A stretch of 64,000 nt of DNA from Thalassotalea fonticola (GTDB lineage: Bacteria; Pseudomonadota; Gammaproteobacteria; Enterobacterales; Alteromonadaceae), in assembly GCF_032911225.1 (NCBI RefSeq), contig NZ_CP136600.1:2542001-2606000 (forward strand). The letters run 5' to 3'. Position 1 is the first letter of the stretch. Each line of letters opens with the position of its first letter. Below are positions 35,831 through 45,800 of this stretch, in pieces. The position numbers and the translations under genes were made by a program. A model generated the notes under the pieces. It was not told the DNA's origin, ran no database searches, and saw only the letters and a program-made list of their open reading frames with translations.

Positions 35831-36751
35831 ATGAGCAAAGACTACAACAGCATCAGCAGCGATTGGGTTGATGCTCATCACCACCTTTGGGATCTCGACA
35901 ACATTCATTACCCCTGGCTTGCCGCCAGGGGTGAACGGCGTTTTTTTGGTCAGCCGGATGCCATTCGACACAATTATCTGGTTAATGATTTTGTTGCTGA
36001 CCATCAGGGGTTAGTCCAAAAAAGTGTTCATATTCAAGTGGGCGCCGCTAGAGCAGAGCAACTGAAAGAAACTCAGTTTGTCGAGCAGATGTCTCAGGTT
36101 ACACTTGCCAAGCTAAATAATCGTTATCCTTCTGCTGCTGTCGTCGCGGTTGATATGTGGGCTGACAATATTGAAGCGTCAATCAATGCCCACTTACAAC
36201 ATAATATTGTCCGCGGTGTGCGCGATATTATTGGCAAAAGCCCGGAAGAAAATAGCAGCTTACCAACATTCAACTCCGCTAAGTTGTTGAACAATTGGAA
36301 ATTTTTAGCAGAGAACCAGCTGAGTTTTGATCTGCAGCTAACCAGTGAGCAATATGCAGAAGTGCTAGCAACTCTGGAGAAAGTACCAGAGCTTAACGTC
36401 GCCATTTGCCATCTGGCATCCCCCTGGGATCAAACCGAAACCGGTTTTAACAACTGGCAGCAGTGGATGCAAAAGTTTGCCCAACTGCCGAATTGTTATA
36501 TCAAGTTATCGGGCTTTGCCATGTTTCGTCAGCAATTCATTGCAGCCGATTTTCGCAAATACGCCCACAGCGCCATTAATATATTCGGCCCGGATCGCTG
36601 TATGTTTGGCTCTAACTTTCCTGTTGATAAACTCTACGTCAGCTACAGTGATTTATTCGCGCAATGGCAAGAAGTTGTAACGTGCTATAACCTGGAAGAG
36701 TCGATGCAATTATCTGCCGGCACCGCCACTCATTTCTATCGCTTGTCTTAA
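35831..36751 (+). CDS. Amidohydrolase-2 family protein
   Basis: 306 residues. D14-A-H-H-H-L-W metal motif, a mid-protein R-G-V-R-D segment, IKLSGFAMF and FGSNFPVDKL late motifs: the COG3618 lactonase/dicarboxylate-lactone hydrolase type. It is last in the symporter operon, six bases after the NTF2-like gene, with no clear ribosome binding site. A second family member is at 6667-7536. Likely hydrolysis or decarboxylation of a cyclic or lactone intermediate. Confidence 0.85.
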   Translation: MSKDYNSISSDWVDAHHHLWDLDNIHYPWLAARGERRFFGQPDAIRHNYLVNDFVADHQGLVQKSVHIQVGAARAEQLKETQFVEQMSQVTLAKLNNRYPSAAVVAVDMWADNIEASINAHLQHNIVRGVRDIIGKSPEENSSLPTFNSAKLLNNWKFLAENQLSFDLQLTSEQYAEVLATLEKVPELNVAICHLASPWDQTETGFNNWQQWMQKFAQLPNCYIKLSGFAMFRQQFIAADFRKYAHSAINIFGPDRCMFGSNFPVDKLYVSYSDLFAQWQEVVTCYNLEESMQLSAGTATHFYRLS

Positions 36752-36841
36752 ACCCTGACTCTAATCCCTTATAAGCTAAATTAGGCTCTGCAATACCCTT
36801 TTAGGGCGTTGATTCAGAGCCAGATATTCATTGCTATAGCT

Positions 36842-37273
36842 TTACGCCCAACCAAGTTGTTGGAGACTGATAGTATCATTCCAGATTTTTGTGGTGTGTT
36901 TGATTAAACCATCTTCGAAGTCCATGTGATAGACGAAATCGGCAACGAGCGTTTTACCGGTTGGTGCAACCGGGCCGCCTTCTCCAGTATGTGTTCCACG
37001 TAAAACCCCATAACCTGCTACGGAATTGCGAGCTTCATCTTTAGCAAAAAACTTTACTTCATATTGACCATCTGGAATTATCAGCAAGAGGCTCTTCATC
37101 CATTCACAATATGCATCCAGGGATGATATGTCAGCCAATGCAGATGTTTGTGATGAAAATGTAGCATCAGGGAGACAGTAGCTGCTACAAATTTACCATC
37201 CTTTACCCGTTTCGCAGGCATCAAAGAATTGGTTTGCAATTAATGCCTTGCCTATAAGCCATTTAATTCTCAC
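36842..37273 (-). pseudogene. NTF2/SnoaL-like gene broken by a nonsense codon
   Basis: The frame reads, from a GTG at 37273, about 25 residues ending NQFFDACETGKGW, then a TAA at 37195-37193, then ICSSYCLPDATFSS... and a normal NTF2-like body (YGVLRGTHTGEGGPVAPTGKT..., IKHTTKIWNDTISLQQLGWA). Reading through the stop gives about 143 residues, a normal single-module length. A single GAA-to-TAA change would explain the stop. The remaining open frame could start only at a TTG (37138), missing the first helices, so the product is probably not functional. Confidence 0.65.
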
Positions 37274-37345
37274 TAAAAGAGCAAATAATTATGCTAAATG
37301 GTATTAAAGGCTATTTGATATTTTTTTCTCATATTTGCGTAGTAG

Positions 37346-37438
37346 TGATTGAATTTAATTCAATCAAAAAAGGTTCATCACAGCCTTGGGGAAAAGCTAT
37401 GATGAACCTAAAAAATAACCGGAGTAAAACTCCGGTTC
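37346..37438 (-). terminator. Tandem terminators after the TonB-dependent receptor gene
   Basis: On the minus strand, AACCGGAG/CTCCGGTT (37417-37437) is followed by ATTTTTT, then a 13-bp stem (37372-37408, one mismatch) followed by TTTTTT, then a perfect 21-bp palindrome at 37346-37366. The first two look like strong intrinsic terminators in series. Confidence 0.75.
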
Positions 37439-37465
37439 AAGCGCGAGCTATCTAATTGTCATACT

Positions 37466-39856
37466 TTAGAAAGTATATTTCAGGCTTACTCCCCACGTTC
37501 TCGGGTCATTCCAGTTAGCCTGAACTGAGTTTGCCGGTTTACCAGAAACGATTTGTGAATGCACAACCGCACGAGTGAGTACTTCTTCATCAGTCAAGTT
37601 CTTCACAAAGAAGTCTACTTGTACATCCTCTTGAACAATCCAGGTCAGTCTTGCATCAACAATTGCATGGCCATCAACTTTTGCTTCAGGAATGTTAGTA
37701 TCAAAAGCATAGTAATCATCACTGTATTGCACTTGTAAATGCGGGATTAAGAAAGAATCGTTATCTAATTCCACTTCATATGTGATACCAAGGCCGACAG
37801 TATATTCAGGAGACATCGCAGGAGACCAGCCAGCAAAGCTGAATTGGCTATTGTTGTCATTAATGTCTTGACGACCTTCAAAGTTGCCTAAACCTAATAG
37901 TGGTCGTAATTGTGAATTACCAACCGAGTAATCATCCGAGAATTCTGAATCAAGTATCGTAAAAGTACCTGAAATTGACAAGGCATCTGTTGGATACCAT
38001 AACGCATCAAGCTCTAAACCTAGTGTATCTACATTGCCGCCATTTTCATAATATTCAAATGTTGTTTGTGTACCTGCTTCAACACACTCAACAATTGTCT
38101 CGCCCGAAGTCGCGTCGTTACACGCAACAGCGAATAATTGTGCTTTCACATCCTCATATTCATTCATGAAGGCAGACACATTCAAACGCATGTCGCCGTC
38201 AAGTAAGGTACTCTTGGCACCAATCTCATATGAGATTACTTCTTCGTTGTCATAAGTCGGTTCAGCGCCACGTGAAACAACACGAGTATCATTGGCACCA
38301 CCAGTTCTCATACCCGTTGCCGCAGAGGCATAAAGCATCAAGTCATCACTGTGATCATACTCAAATGCCGCCTTCCAAAGTACTGCTGAATCATCCCAGT
38401 CTGGAATGCTATCACCAGTAAAAGTTTTTTCATCATAGTTATAACGTAAACCACCAACGAGTCGCAAATCATCTGTTAATTCGTAACGGAGCTGACCGAA
38501 TACTGCGTAAGAATCTACCGTGTGCGGATCATGGTTTGGGTTACCCCAACTTGGCACACCGATTGAGTCAGCAATATCATCGCCCGTGGTATCTTCGCGC
38601 CAAATCCACTCCCAATCGGCTTCTTGATCATAGTAATACAAACCAGCAATCCACTGCAGTGGACCTTCGTGGTTCGACGAAAATTGTATTTCACTGGAGA
38701 TAGTTTCTTGATCATCCTGACGACCGAAACCACCAACAAAATCTAAACCACCATCACTATAGTCATTGTCGTAAAACTGTTTCCCGCTTAACTCAGAGTA
38801 GTTTGACGTCCATTTAATGTCAGCAAAATCGGTATACCATTCAAAAACCGCGGTAGCAGAAAAGGCTTCTTGTTTATCTAATGAAAACGCATTGCGATAA
38901 ACATCATATGGACCTTTATCATCACGCTGTGCATCACTTGGTTGATAAATATGACCAGGAGTAACTGAAGCTGTTGGATTGAACACTCCCGAACCAGGAG
39001 TGGTTTCTGAAATTTGGTAACCGGCAATTTGTTGATAACCCCAAATAGCCGATGAGTTATTATCTTTCTTAGAGTAATCGAAACGGAAAGTGGCGTTAAA
39101 GCTTTCACTTGGCTCGTAGCGCGTTACCGAGCGCAGGTAAAATTGATTTTTTTCACGAAGATCATCTGAAGGCCCGTCTAATACGTGGTTCTCAATATAA
39201 CCATCGTGCTTGTCTGATGCCATGACAAAGCGGGTTGCTAAATTGTCGGCCAACGGCAGGTTTAGCATACCTTCATAAGCGGCGCGGTTATATGCACCGT
39301 GGGTGATTTTAACATTACCTTCGATATCATCCATTACCGGACGATTAGTAATCACATTAATACTACCAGCAAAGGTATTTCGACCGTACAATGTCCCCTG
39401 TGGGCCACGTAATACTTCAATGCGTTCGATGTCGACAAAAGCTCCCATACCCGCAGTAGTGGTTGGTACATAAATACCGTCCTGGAAGATACCAACAATT
39501 TGTTCGGCAATACCCGTGCCAGCAACGCCAACTTCGTTGGTACGCGCTCCACGCATAGCTGGACGAACTTCGCCACCTGAGCTGCCTACTTTTAAGCCGG
39601 GAACGACTTGTTGTAAGCCAGTTATATCTATGATCCCGGCCCGTTCAACATCGTCAGCTCCGAGAGCCGTTATCGATGAAGATACTTCTTGCAGATCTTG
39701 AGAATGTCTGTTTGCAGTAACCATGATTTTTTCAATTTGATGGTCATCGTCTTCTGTAGCTTGTTCTTGTGCAGCAACCGATTGACCCATCAAAATATTA
39801 GTAATGGCCAACGCGATCACTGTTTTCGAGGTCTTTCTTAATGTAACTGGCATCAT
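37466..39856 (-). CDS. TonB-dependent outer membrane receptor
   Basis: 796 residues. Signal peptide (1-29, ending VAA), TonB-box-like region before EKIMVTANR, a plug domain (about 45-165, ending RGPQGTLYGRNTFAGSINVITNRP), then a 22-strand barrel ending in the expected C-terminal Phe (LKYTF). There is no N-terminal signalling domain. It imports a substrate into the periplasm with TonB energy. It is divergent from an MFS gene with three operator-like sites between them, so it is likely part of the island regulon. The substrate is unknown. Confidence 0.92.
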   Translation of the reverse strand: MMPVTLRKTSKTVIALAITNILMGQSVAAQEQATEDDDHQIEKIMVTANRHSQDLQEVSSSITALGADDVERAGIIDITGLQQVVPGLKVGSSGGEVRPAMRGARTNEVGVAGTGIAEQIVGIFQDGIYVPTTTAGMGAFVDIERIEVLRGPQGTLYGRNTFAGSINVITNRPVMDDIEGNVKITHGAYNRAAYEGMLNLPLADNLATRFVMASDKHDGYIENHVLDGPSDDLREKNQFYLRSVTRYEPSESFNATFRFDYSKKDNNSSAIWGYQQIAGYQISETTPGSGVFNPTASVTPGHIYQPSDAQRDDKGPYDVYRNAFSLDKQEAFSATAVFEWYTDFADIKWTSNYSELSGKQFYDNDYSDGGLDFVGGFGRQDDQETISSEIQFSSNHEGPLQWIAGLYYYDQEADWEWIWREDTTGDDIADSIGVPSWGNPNHDPHTVDSYAVFGQLRYELTDDLRLVGGLRYNYDEKTFTGDSIPDWDDSAVLWKAAFEYDHSDDLMLYASAATGMRTGGANDTRVVSRGAEPTYDNEEVISYEIGAKSTLLDGDMRLNVSAFMNEYEDVKAQLFAVACNDATSGETIVECVEAGTQTTFEYYENGGNVDTLGLELDALWYPTDALSISGTFTILDSEFSDDYSVGNSQLRPLLGLGNFEGRQDINDNNSQFSFAGWSPAMSPEYTVGLGITYEVELDNDSFLIPHLQVQYSDDYYAFDTNIPEAKVDGHAIVDARLTWIVQEDVQVDFFVKNLTDEEVLTRAVVHSQIVSGKPANSVQANWNDPRTWGVSLKYTF

Positions 39857-39963
39857 GTGTAAATCCTCTTTCCTTATTTCTATGTGTTAGTACATAAATT
39901 GTAATGAAATTTTTAATTTTTATGGGTCATGTAATAGTTTTAATTGTGCCCACGCTATTATTT

Positions 39964-39977
39964 GTACTCCGGAATCA
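39964..39977 (-). promoter_or_regulatory. Degenerate operator-like site upstream of the TonB-dependent receptor
   Basis: GTACTCCGGAATCA keeps the central CG and matches a TGACTCCGAAGTCA form at 10 of 14 positions. Tentative. Confidence 0.35.
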
Positions 39978-40127
39978 TTTTGATGTCAAGCAAACTTGTA
40001 AATAAAATGTTATAAAATGGTTGTCAAACAACATCAAAAACCACAAGCCAAACAAAAAAGCCTACATTACAGATACTTATACGTACAACATAAAAGCACC
40101 CAAACTTAGACTTACGACACAAAGTAA

Positions 40128-40141
40128 TGACTCCGACGTCA
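40128..40141. promoter_or_regulatory. Candidate operator, receptor-MFS intergenic region
   Basis: TGACTCCGACGTCA: 12 of 14 matches to TGACTTCGAAGTCA, central CG kept. Confidence 0.6.
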
Positions 40142-40221
40142 CCAACTTACAATTTTATGTCTTTTAACCAATGATGGTCCTTATATTTTCGATTTTTATA
40201 TTAAAACATGATCAACATCAA

Positions 40222-40248
40222 TGACTTCGCAGTCACAAGGAATATAAT
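40222..40248 (+). promoter_or_regulatory. Operator overlapping the MFS promoter
   Basis: TGACTTCGCAGTCA (40222-40235) matches at 13 of 14. It overlaps a -35-like ATGACT, 16 bases before TATAAT (40243-40248). The gap 39857-40277 holds no gene, only these sites. Confidence 0.7.
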
Positions 40249-40277
40249 GCTTATAGCATTTTATTTTTGGACTTGCG

Positions 40278-41465
40278 ATGAGCATTCAAACTAAAGAAAA
40301 ACAAAACGTGGTCACTATCATCGCCTTGCTAGCCAGCTTATTTGCACAAATGCAGGCCATTAGTTTATTAGGCATCAGCATTCCTTTAAGTTTGTCAGCC
40401 ACAGGCGCAGGCGTTGACAGCATTGGTCAGGTTATGGCGTTATACTCGATTGGTCTGGTATTGGGCAGTTATCAGGGTAAGAGAGTAATCGCGCGTGTCG
40501 GCCATATCCGTGCATTTTCAGGATTCGCCGCTATCGCGACGATGGCAGCAATTATTCACAGTTTGACCAATAGCGTGCTGATGTTTGCCTTGCTGAGAAT
40601 TTTAAGTGGACTGGCAGCAGCAGTGATGCTGGTAGTGATAGAAAGCTGGTTCAATTCGTTAACAATAAATACCAACAGAAGCCGGTTACTGGCGATCCAT
40701 CAGATCATCTTTTATCTGGCGATGGGCAGTGGCCAATTATTGATTAATGTCGTGCCTGGGCAAATAAATTTCGCATTTTCAATTGCCGCATTGTTATCTT
40801 GTCTGGCATTAATCCCGATGACATTGGTCAGAATTGAAAATCCAACAATATCGCAAGTGTTGCCAATAAGTTTTATTGAGCTTTTTAAAATTGCCCCTTG
40901 CGGCATCCTAGGCGCCATTCTTGCTGGCAATGCCATTGGTACGGTATTTAATCTTTCACCGATATACGCGCAGCAAATGGGCACGTCGACTCTAAATATA
41001 TCTATTTTTATGTCTGCCATTATATTTTCCGGGGTGTTACTACAGCGTCCCATAGGCAAACTTGCTGATAAATACCCACGAGAGTATATACTCTGCCTAC
41101 TACTAGGGTTGACACTTATAGCTTCCTTACTGGTACCAGAATTTAGTAGTACACTGCCATTACCTGTACTTGGCATCATGGTTGGCGCACCAATTGCCTG
41201 TTTGTATCCAGTAAGTGTGGCGACTGCCTACGCAAACTTACCTAGCAATAAGGCTGTCGCCTCTAGCAGTGCTTTACTCCTAGCTTATGCCATTGGCGGT
41301 TTTAGCGGACCAATTCTAACTTCGTTCGCCATGGCCAGTTTTGGTAGTCAGGCATTATTTTACTATTTAGCACTCAGTTGTTTGCTCGGTATGGCAGCCA
41401 CTATTTTCTTTGCCTTTGGCAGTAAGCTGGGCCTGTTATTCAAGAAAAAGCCTCATATAAAATGA
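40278..41465 (+). CDS. MFS transporter
   Basis: 395 residues, about 12 membrane segments, with a cytoplasmic loop G-K-R-V-I-A-R-V-G-H-I-R (about 75-85) between helices 2 and 3, typical of major facilitator proteins (YcaD-like, tentative). An operator lies in its promoter, so it is regulated with the island and could import an intermediate or export a toxic one. Its stop codon lies inside a terminator hairpin. Confidence 0.85.
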   Translation: MSIQTKEKQNVVTIIALLASLFAQMQAISLLGISIPLSLSATGAGVDSIGQVMALYSIGLVLGSYQGKRVIARVGHIRAFSGFAAIATMAAIIHSLTNSVLMFALLRILSGLAAAVMLVVIESWFNSLTINTNRSRLLAIHQIIFYLAMGSGQLLINVVPGQINFAFSIAALLSCLALIPMTLVRIENPTISQVLPISFIELFKIAPCGILGAILAGNAIGTVFNLSPIYAQQMGTSTLNISIFMSAIIFSGVLLQRPIGKLADKYPREYILCLLLGLTLIASLLVPEFSSTLPLPVLGIMVGAPIACLYPVSVATAYANLPSNKAVASSSALLLAYAIGGFSGPILTSFAMASFGSQALFYYLALSCLLGMAATIFFAFGSKLGLLFKKKPHIK

Positions 41466-41473
41466 GGCTTTCA
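41448..41473 (+). terminator. Terminator overlapping the MFS stop codon
   Basis: AAGCCTCAT (41448-41456) pairs with ATGAGGCTT (41462-41470), followed by T-rich sequence. The 41474-41724 gap shows no gene; a CGGCGTA/TACGCCG hairpin lies at about 41692-41712. Confidence 0.65.
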
Positions 41474-41724
41474 TTTAGATTTATATTGGGGCAAATCTAT
41501 GGCCCATAGCCTCGTAGAAGTATGAACTTAATGTCAGCTGTTTGATCGAAAAGTTGAACTTCACATATGGGGAGGCTTAATATCTTCTGTGCGAAGTTAG
41601 AGGCCATTTGCCATTCCCCGAAAAAACTACAACACAGTGTTCATCATTACTACCCTATTCAGAGCAAGGTCAGCAATTAAACAAGGCGGCGTAAGATATA
41701 TACGCCGACTTTTATCGTAAGCAG

Positions 41725-42087
41725 TTAAAGAGTGGTTCTACCAGGGCCAAGTAAAGGGCAAAGGAAGAATTTATCTCCTTCGTTCATCATACCGTCATCA
41801 GTTAGGTCAATCCACCAACGCCCGCCAAGGTGACCGACTTCTCCAGGGCCAAATTCTGTGGTTAAGCCATTCATAGTTGGAATTAGTTGCTGAAATTTAC
41901 CATGCATAGGTAAGTCGCCCAAGGCAATTGAGTCATAATAAAGCCCTTGTGAGGTGACAAAAACAACAGGTGCTCCTTCTGCGTTACGGCCTTTGTCACG
42001 GACTTTGTCACCAGCTAAAGCCGAATGACTCACAATTATTGAACTACTTAACAGAACTAACGTACCTATTACTTTTAAAAATTTCAT
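41725..42087 (-). CDS. Small secreted protein, unknown function
   Basis: 120 residues from the ATG at 42087; GGAGAG lies just upstream, and the earlier in-frame ATG is part of that binding site. Signal peptide with a probable cleavage after ALA (about 26). The mature part has two conserved-looking patches, VFVTSQGLYYDS and LGGRWWIDLTDDG. I recognise no family. It is a single gene next to the MFS unit; no link is evident. Confidence 0.65.
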   Translation of the reverse strand: MKFLKVIGTLVLLSSSIIVSHSALAGDKVRDKGRNAEGAPVVFVTSQGLYYDSIALGDLPMHGKFQQLIPTMNGLTTEFGPGEVGHLGGRWWIDLTDDGMMNEGDKFFLCPLLGPGRTTL

Positions 42088-42229
42088 TTTACTCTCCATA
42101 CATTTGTTGAATTAATTACTTTTTGAGTATGGATAACTTAAATCACGACAATATCACGAGTTCATCACGATTTTATAACAAGTCAAACGAGTGGGCTAAG
42201 TTGCAACAGTTTGTTCAGAAAAAACTGAC

Positions 42230-42853
42230 TTATGATGAAAAGCGAGATGCTTTTTGATGGATAATTCTCACTACTTCGCGTGAATAAACCATTGAGGTAT
42301 GGGACTGTTTTACTATGATATGTTCAGTCATGCCAGGAATTTGAGTTTCAGCAATACTTACAGTGCCATCAGACTCTTCAATTTCTTCCCCCCATACGCG
42401 ATCAAGCAAAGGTCTTGCACCTAGCTTGACATTACCAGCGATAGAAATTAAACGCTGCGGTACTGGCCATGATTTTTGAAACTTTTTAGGAAGCAAACCA
42501 AATTGCACAGCAGAACCTAGTAATTTGTCTATTTTGAATTTTTCCATATCTTTGGCAATTCTTGCACCTTGATGAGGAGTGCCAATGGTGATCACTAAAG
42601 GAACTTTTTCTATGGAGACTTTTTGAGTAAATAAATACTCAGTGATCACTAAACCACCAAGTGAATGGCCAAGCAAAATTGCAGGTCCATCGCCAACTAG
42701 TCTATCTACAGTTTTAAATAATCTGGCTTTGTCTGCTTTTGTGCTTGGGTAGGAAATATTATCAACTTGATAACCTAAAGTTTCTAAACGGTTTGCTAAC
42801 GGCGCCATAATGATTTTATTCATAAACAGTCCATGAAGAAGAATTATTTTCAT
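42230..42853 (-). CDS. Alpha/beta hydrolase
   Basis: 207 residues from the ATG at 42853, with AGGTG upstream. The N-terminal LLHGLFMN loop and the nucleophile Ser in G-H-S-L-G-G (about residue 63) are typical, with a TIGTPHQGA segment after it and a late His in KQSHTSM. It follows the RND pump gene by 18 bases, so it is cotranscribed with an efflux system. The substrate is unknown. Confidence 0.8.
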   Translation of the reverse strand: MKIILLHGLFMNKIIMAPLANRLETLGYQVDNISYPSTKADKARLFKTVDRLVGDGPAILLGHSLGGLVITEYLFTQKVSIEKVPLVITIGTPHQGARIAKDMEKFKIDKLLGSAVQFGLLPKKFQKSWPVPQRLISIAGNVKLGARPLLDRVWGEEIEESDGTVSIAETQIPGMTEHIIVKQSHTSMVYSREVVRIIHQKASRFSS

Positions 42854-42871
42854 TATTAGCACCTAGTCAAT

Positions 42872-45800
42872 TTAGTTTACATATAAGTTTGATTTTTTAC
42901 TTGGGCCTTTAATCTTGTTCCTAATATCCTCTCTGATCATATACAGAGATGGTATTAAAAATAAAGTAATAACGGTGGCAAACATAATACCAAATCCTAA
43001 AGATATCGCCATAGGGATAATAAACTGAGCTTGTAAGCTTGTTTCAAAGTACAAAGGTAAAATCCCAAAGAATGTGGTTAATGAAGTAAGCAGGATTGCC
43101 CGAAAACGTAACATACCTGATTCAACAACGATATCTCGCATGCGCATTCCTGTGCTTTTTGCTTTATTTATAAAATCAACCAGTATCAAAGAGTCATTTA
43201 CTACAACGCCAGATAGAGCGATGAAGCCATACATCGACATCATATTGACTGTTGTGTTTAGTACCCAGTGGCCAAATATTGCCCCTATTATGCCAAAAGG
43301 GATCACGGTCATAATCACTATTGGTTGCGTGTATGATTTAGTTGGTATAGCGATAAGGCCATAGATTAAAAACAACGCAGTAATAGCAGCAAACTTTAAT
43401 TGTTCAATAAAGTCCTCTTGATCTTTACTTGCTCCTTCCATGCCATATTTAACACTAGGATATTTTTTCAAAATAGTTGGAATGATATCTTCATTAAATT
43501 CGGTTAATATTTTTCTCGATTCAACTTTTTCACTATCTATTTCAGCAGCAACTTTAATCGTTCTCTTCTGATTAATACGGGTAATTTTAGAAAACCCTTG
43601 GGTTAGTTCTACATCGGCCACTTGAAAAAACGGCACTTCATCGCCACTTGGTGTTCTAACCCACATATTTTCTAAATCAGTAATCGACCGGCGTTCCGCT
43701 TTTGGATAGCGTACCATCACTTTAATTTCATCACGCCCACGCTGGATACGTTGCGCTTCATCACCGTAAAAAGCTTGGCGTACCTGTTTAGCCAGATCTG
43801 CTAAGGTAATACCTAACACTTCAGCTTCTGGGCGCATGGATAATTTGATTTCACTACTGCCACGACTGAAAGAGTTGCGAATATCAAACACGCCATCAAA
43901 TTCTTTTAATTTGTTTTGCACTTCTATTGCGGCTTGTTCAAGTTCAACTTCATCCTTGCCATTAAGCTGGAATTCTAACGCAGAGCCACCACCAGCATTT
44001 GTGCCAGCAAACAATCTTAACTCTCGCACGCCTGGAATTTCACCAACTTCTTCTCGCCAAAGCTTTTCAATTTCAAAAGCATCCAGCTCGCGCATCTCCG
44101 CTTTATTTAATTCCATCATAAAGCCGCCTTGCAGATCGCCGCGAGTAAACACCATGGTATGTTGAATAAAACTTTCACCATTAAAAGTGTTTTTATTCGC
44201 CATGTTATAGCCAGAATCGATAACATACTCGAGTGCTTCATTACGCTTTTGCGGTGACGTGCCATCCACCATAATGACTTGTCCCTGTACGAAGTCACTG
44301 GGCACATTAGGGAAAACTTCAACTTTAACAAAAGAGCCGGCAATTAAGCCCACAGATAACAATAATATACAAATAAAGCCGGCCATAGTGTTATACCTAA
44401 ACTCTATGGCTTTTCGTAATGCTGGTTGATATTTATTGGTGATGAAATTGTCAAGCCAAGCTTTAAACTTCAACTGTACTCGATGAACGATATGAGCGTT
44501 ATTGGGATCAATTTCAGTATATTTCATATGGGCTAAATGTGATGGGAGTATCCATTTAGATTCAATAATTGAAAAGATCAAACATAAGGTTACGACCAAG
44601 GCGATTGCTCTAAAAAAGCCAGAAAATGAGGTATCTATAAATAATAAAGGTACAAAAGCAGCAATAGTTGTTAACACCCCAAAGGTTGCTGGCATAGCAA
44701 CTCGATGGGCACCACGTATAACATTATCGACTGAATGCCCGTTGCGCTGCACTTCGGAATATACACTCTCACCAATAACAATTGCGTCATCAACTACTAT
44801 TCCCAATACCATGATAAAAGCAAAGAGGCTTAGCATGTTTACCGTAACAGACCATTCACCGAGTAATGGCATCATCATAAAGGCACCGAAAAAAGAAATT
44901 GGGATACCCACCATGACCCAAAGTGCTACACGTACTCGCAAGAACAAAGTTAAGATTATAAATACTAACAATGCACCGAGCAGCATATTTGAGATCATCA
45001 TATCCAAGCGTTCGTCCAGGTAATATGATGAATCGCCAAATACATCAATATTAACACCAGCAGGTAATGTTTTTTGTTTTTCCTTGGCGTATTCCCGAAC
45101 TTGTTTGGCAATTTCTAAATCATTTTGATCACTCGTCGATTTAACTCTAATACTGGTTGTATTTTTACCATCAAATTGCGCATATCCCTCATCTTCAACA
45201 AAACTGTCTTTAACAGTAGCAATATCACCAAGTGTTAATCTTGTGCCATCCTCATTGGTTTTTAGAACTAAATTAGAAAACTCCACGCCAGTGTATGCTT
45301 GTCCTTCAGTTCTGATTTGTATATAACCGCCTTTAGACTTTATAGTACCGCCAGGTAAGTCAAGAGAGGAGCGTTGAATTGCTTGACTGATTTCGTCAAA
45401 TGTCAGACCATATTCAATAAGTTGCAGTTCTGATATTTCCACCGAGATTTCATAATCTCGAATGCCTACAGCTTCGGCGATATTAACATCAGGCAAGGCA
45501 ATAATATCATCACGTATATCTTGTGCGAGCTCTTGTCTAGTGCGTCTGTCCATATCACCACTAACAGCTACCCACATTACATCCATTTGAAACTCTTGCT
45601 TCATTACAAGTGGTCGTTCTATTTGCGCAGGAAATGTTGTGATGGTATCAATTTGCATTTGAACTTCATCCAGCTTTTCTTCTAGCGAATAGCCTGAATT
45701 TACTTCAATTGTTACCGTTGCCAAACCTTCAGTTGCTTCTGAGGTTATACGCTTTAGTCCTTGTATATTTTCCAGTTTTTCTTCAATACGCAGTACCACA

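Noticed and set aside
36755..36830. Second copy of the 1328 inverted repeat
   Set aside because: Similar words (CTGACTCT, GGCTCTG) are present, but arms do not match well enough to call a copy.
20406..41465. Island as a recent insertion by an integrase or transposon
   Set aside because: No integrase, transposase, tRNA target or flanking direct repeat was seen at either edge.
41692..41712. Terminator for the small secreted protein gene
   Set aside because: The CGGCGTA/TACGCCG hairpin has no good T-run on the minus strand, so I did not call it.
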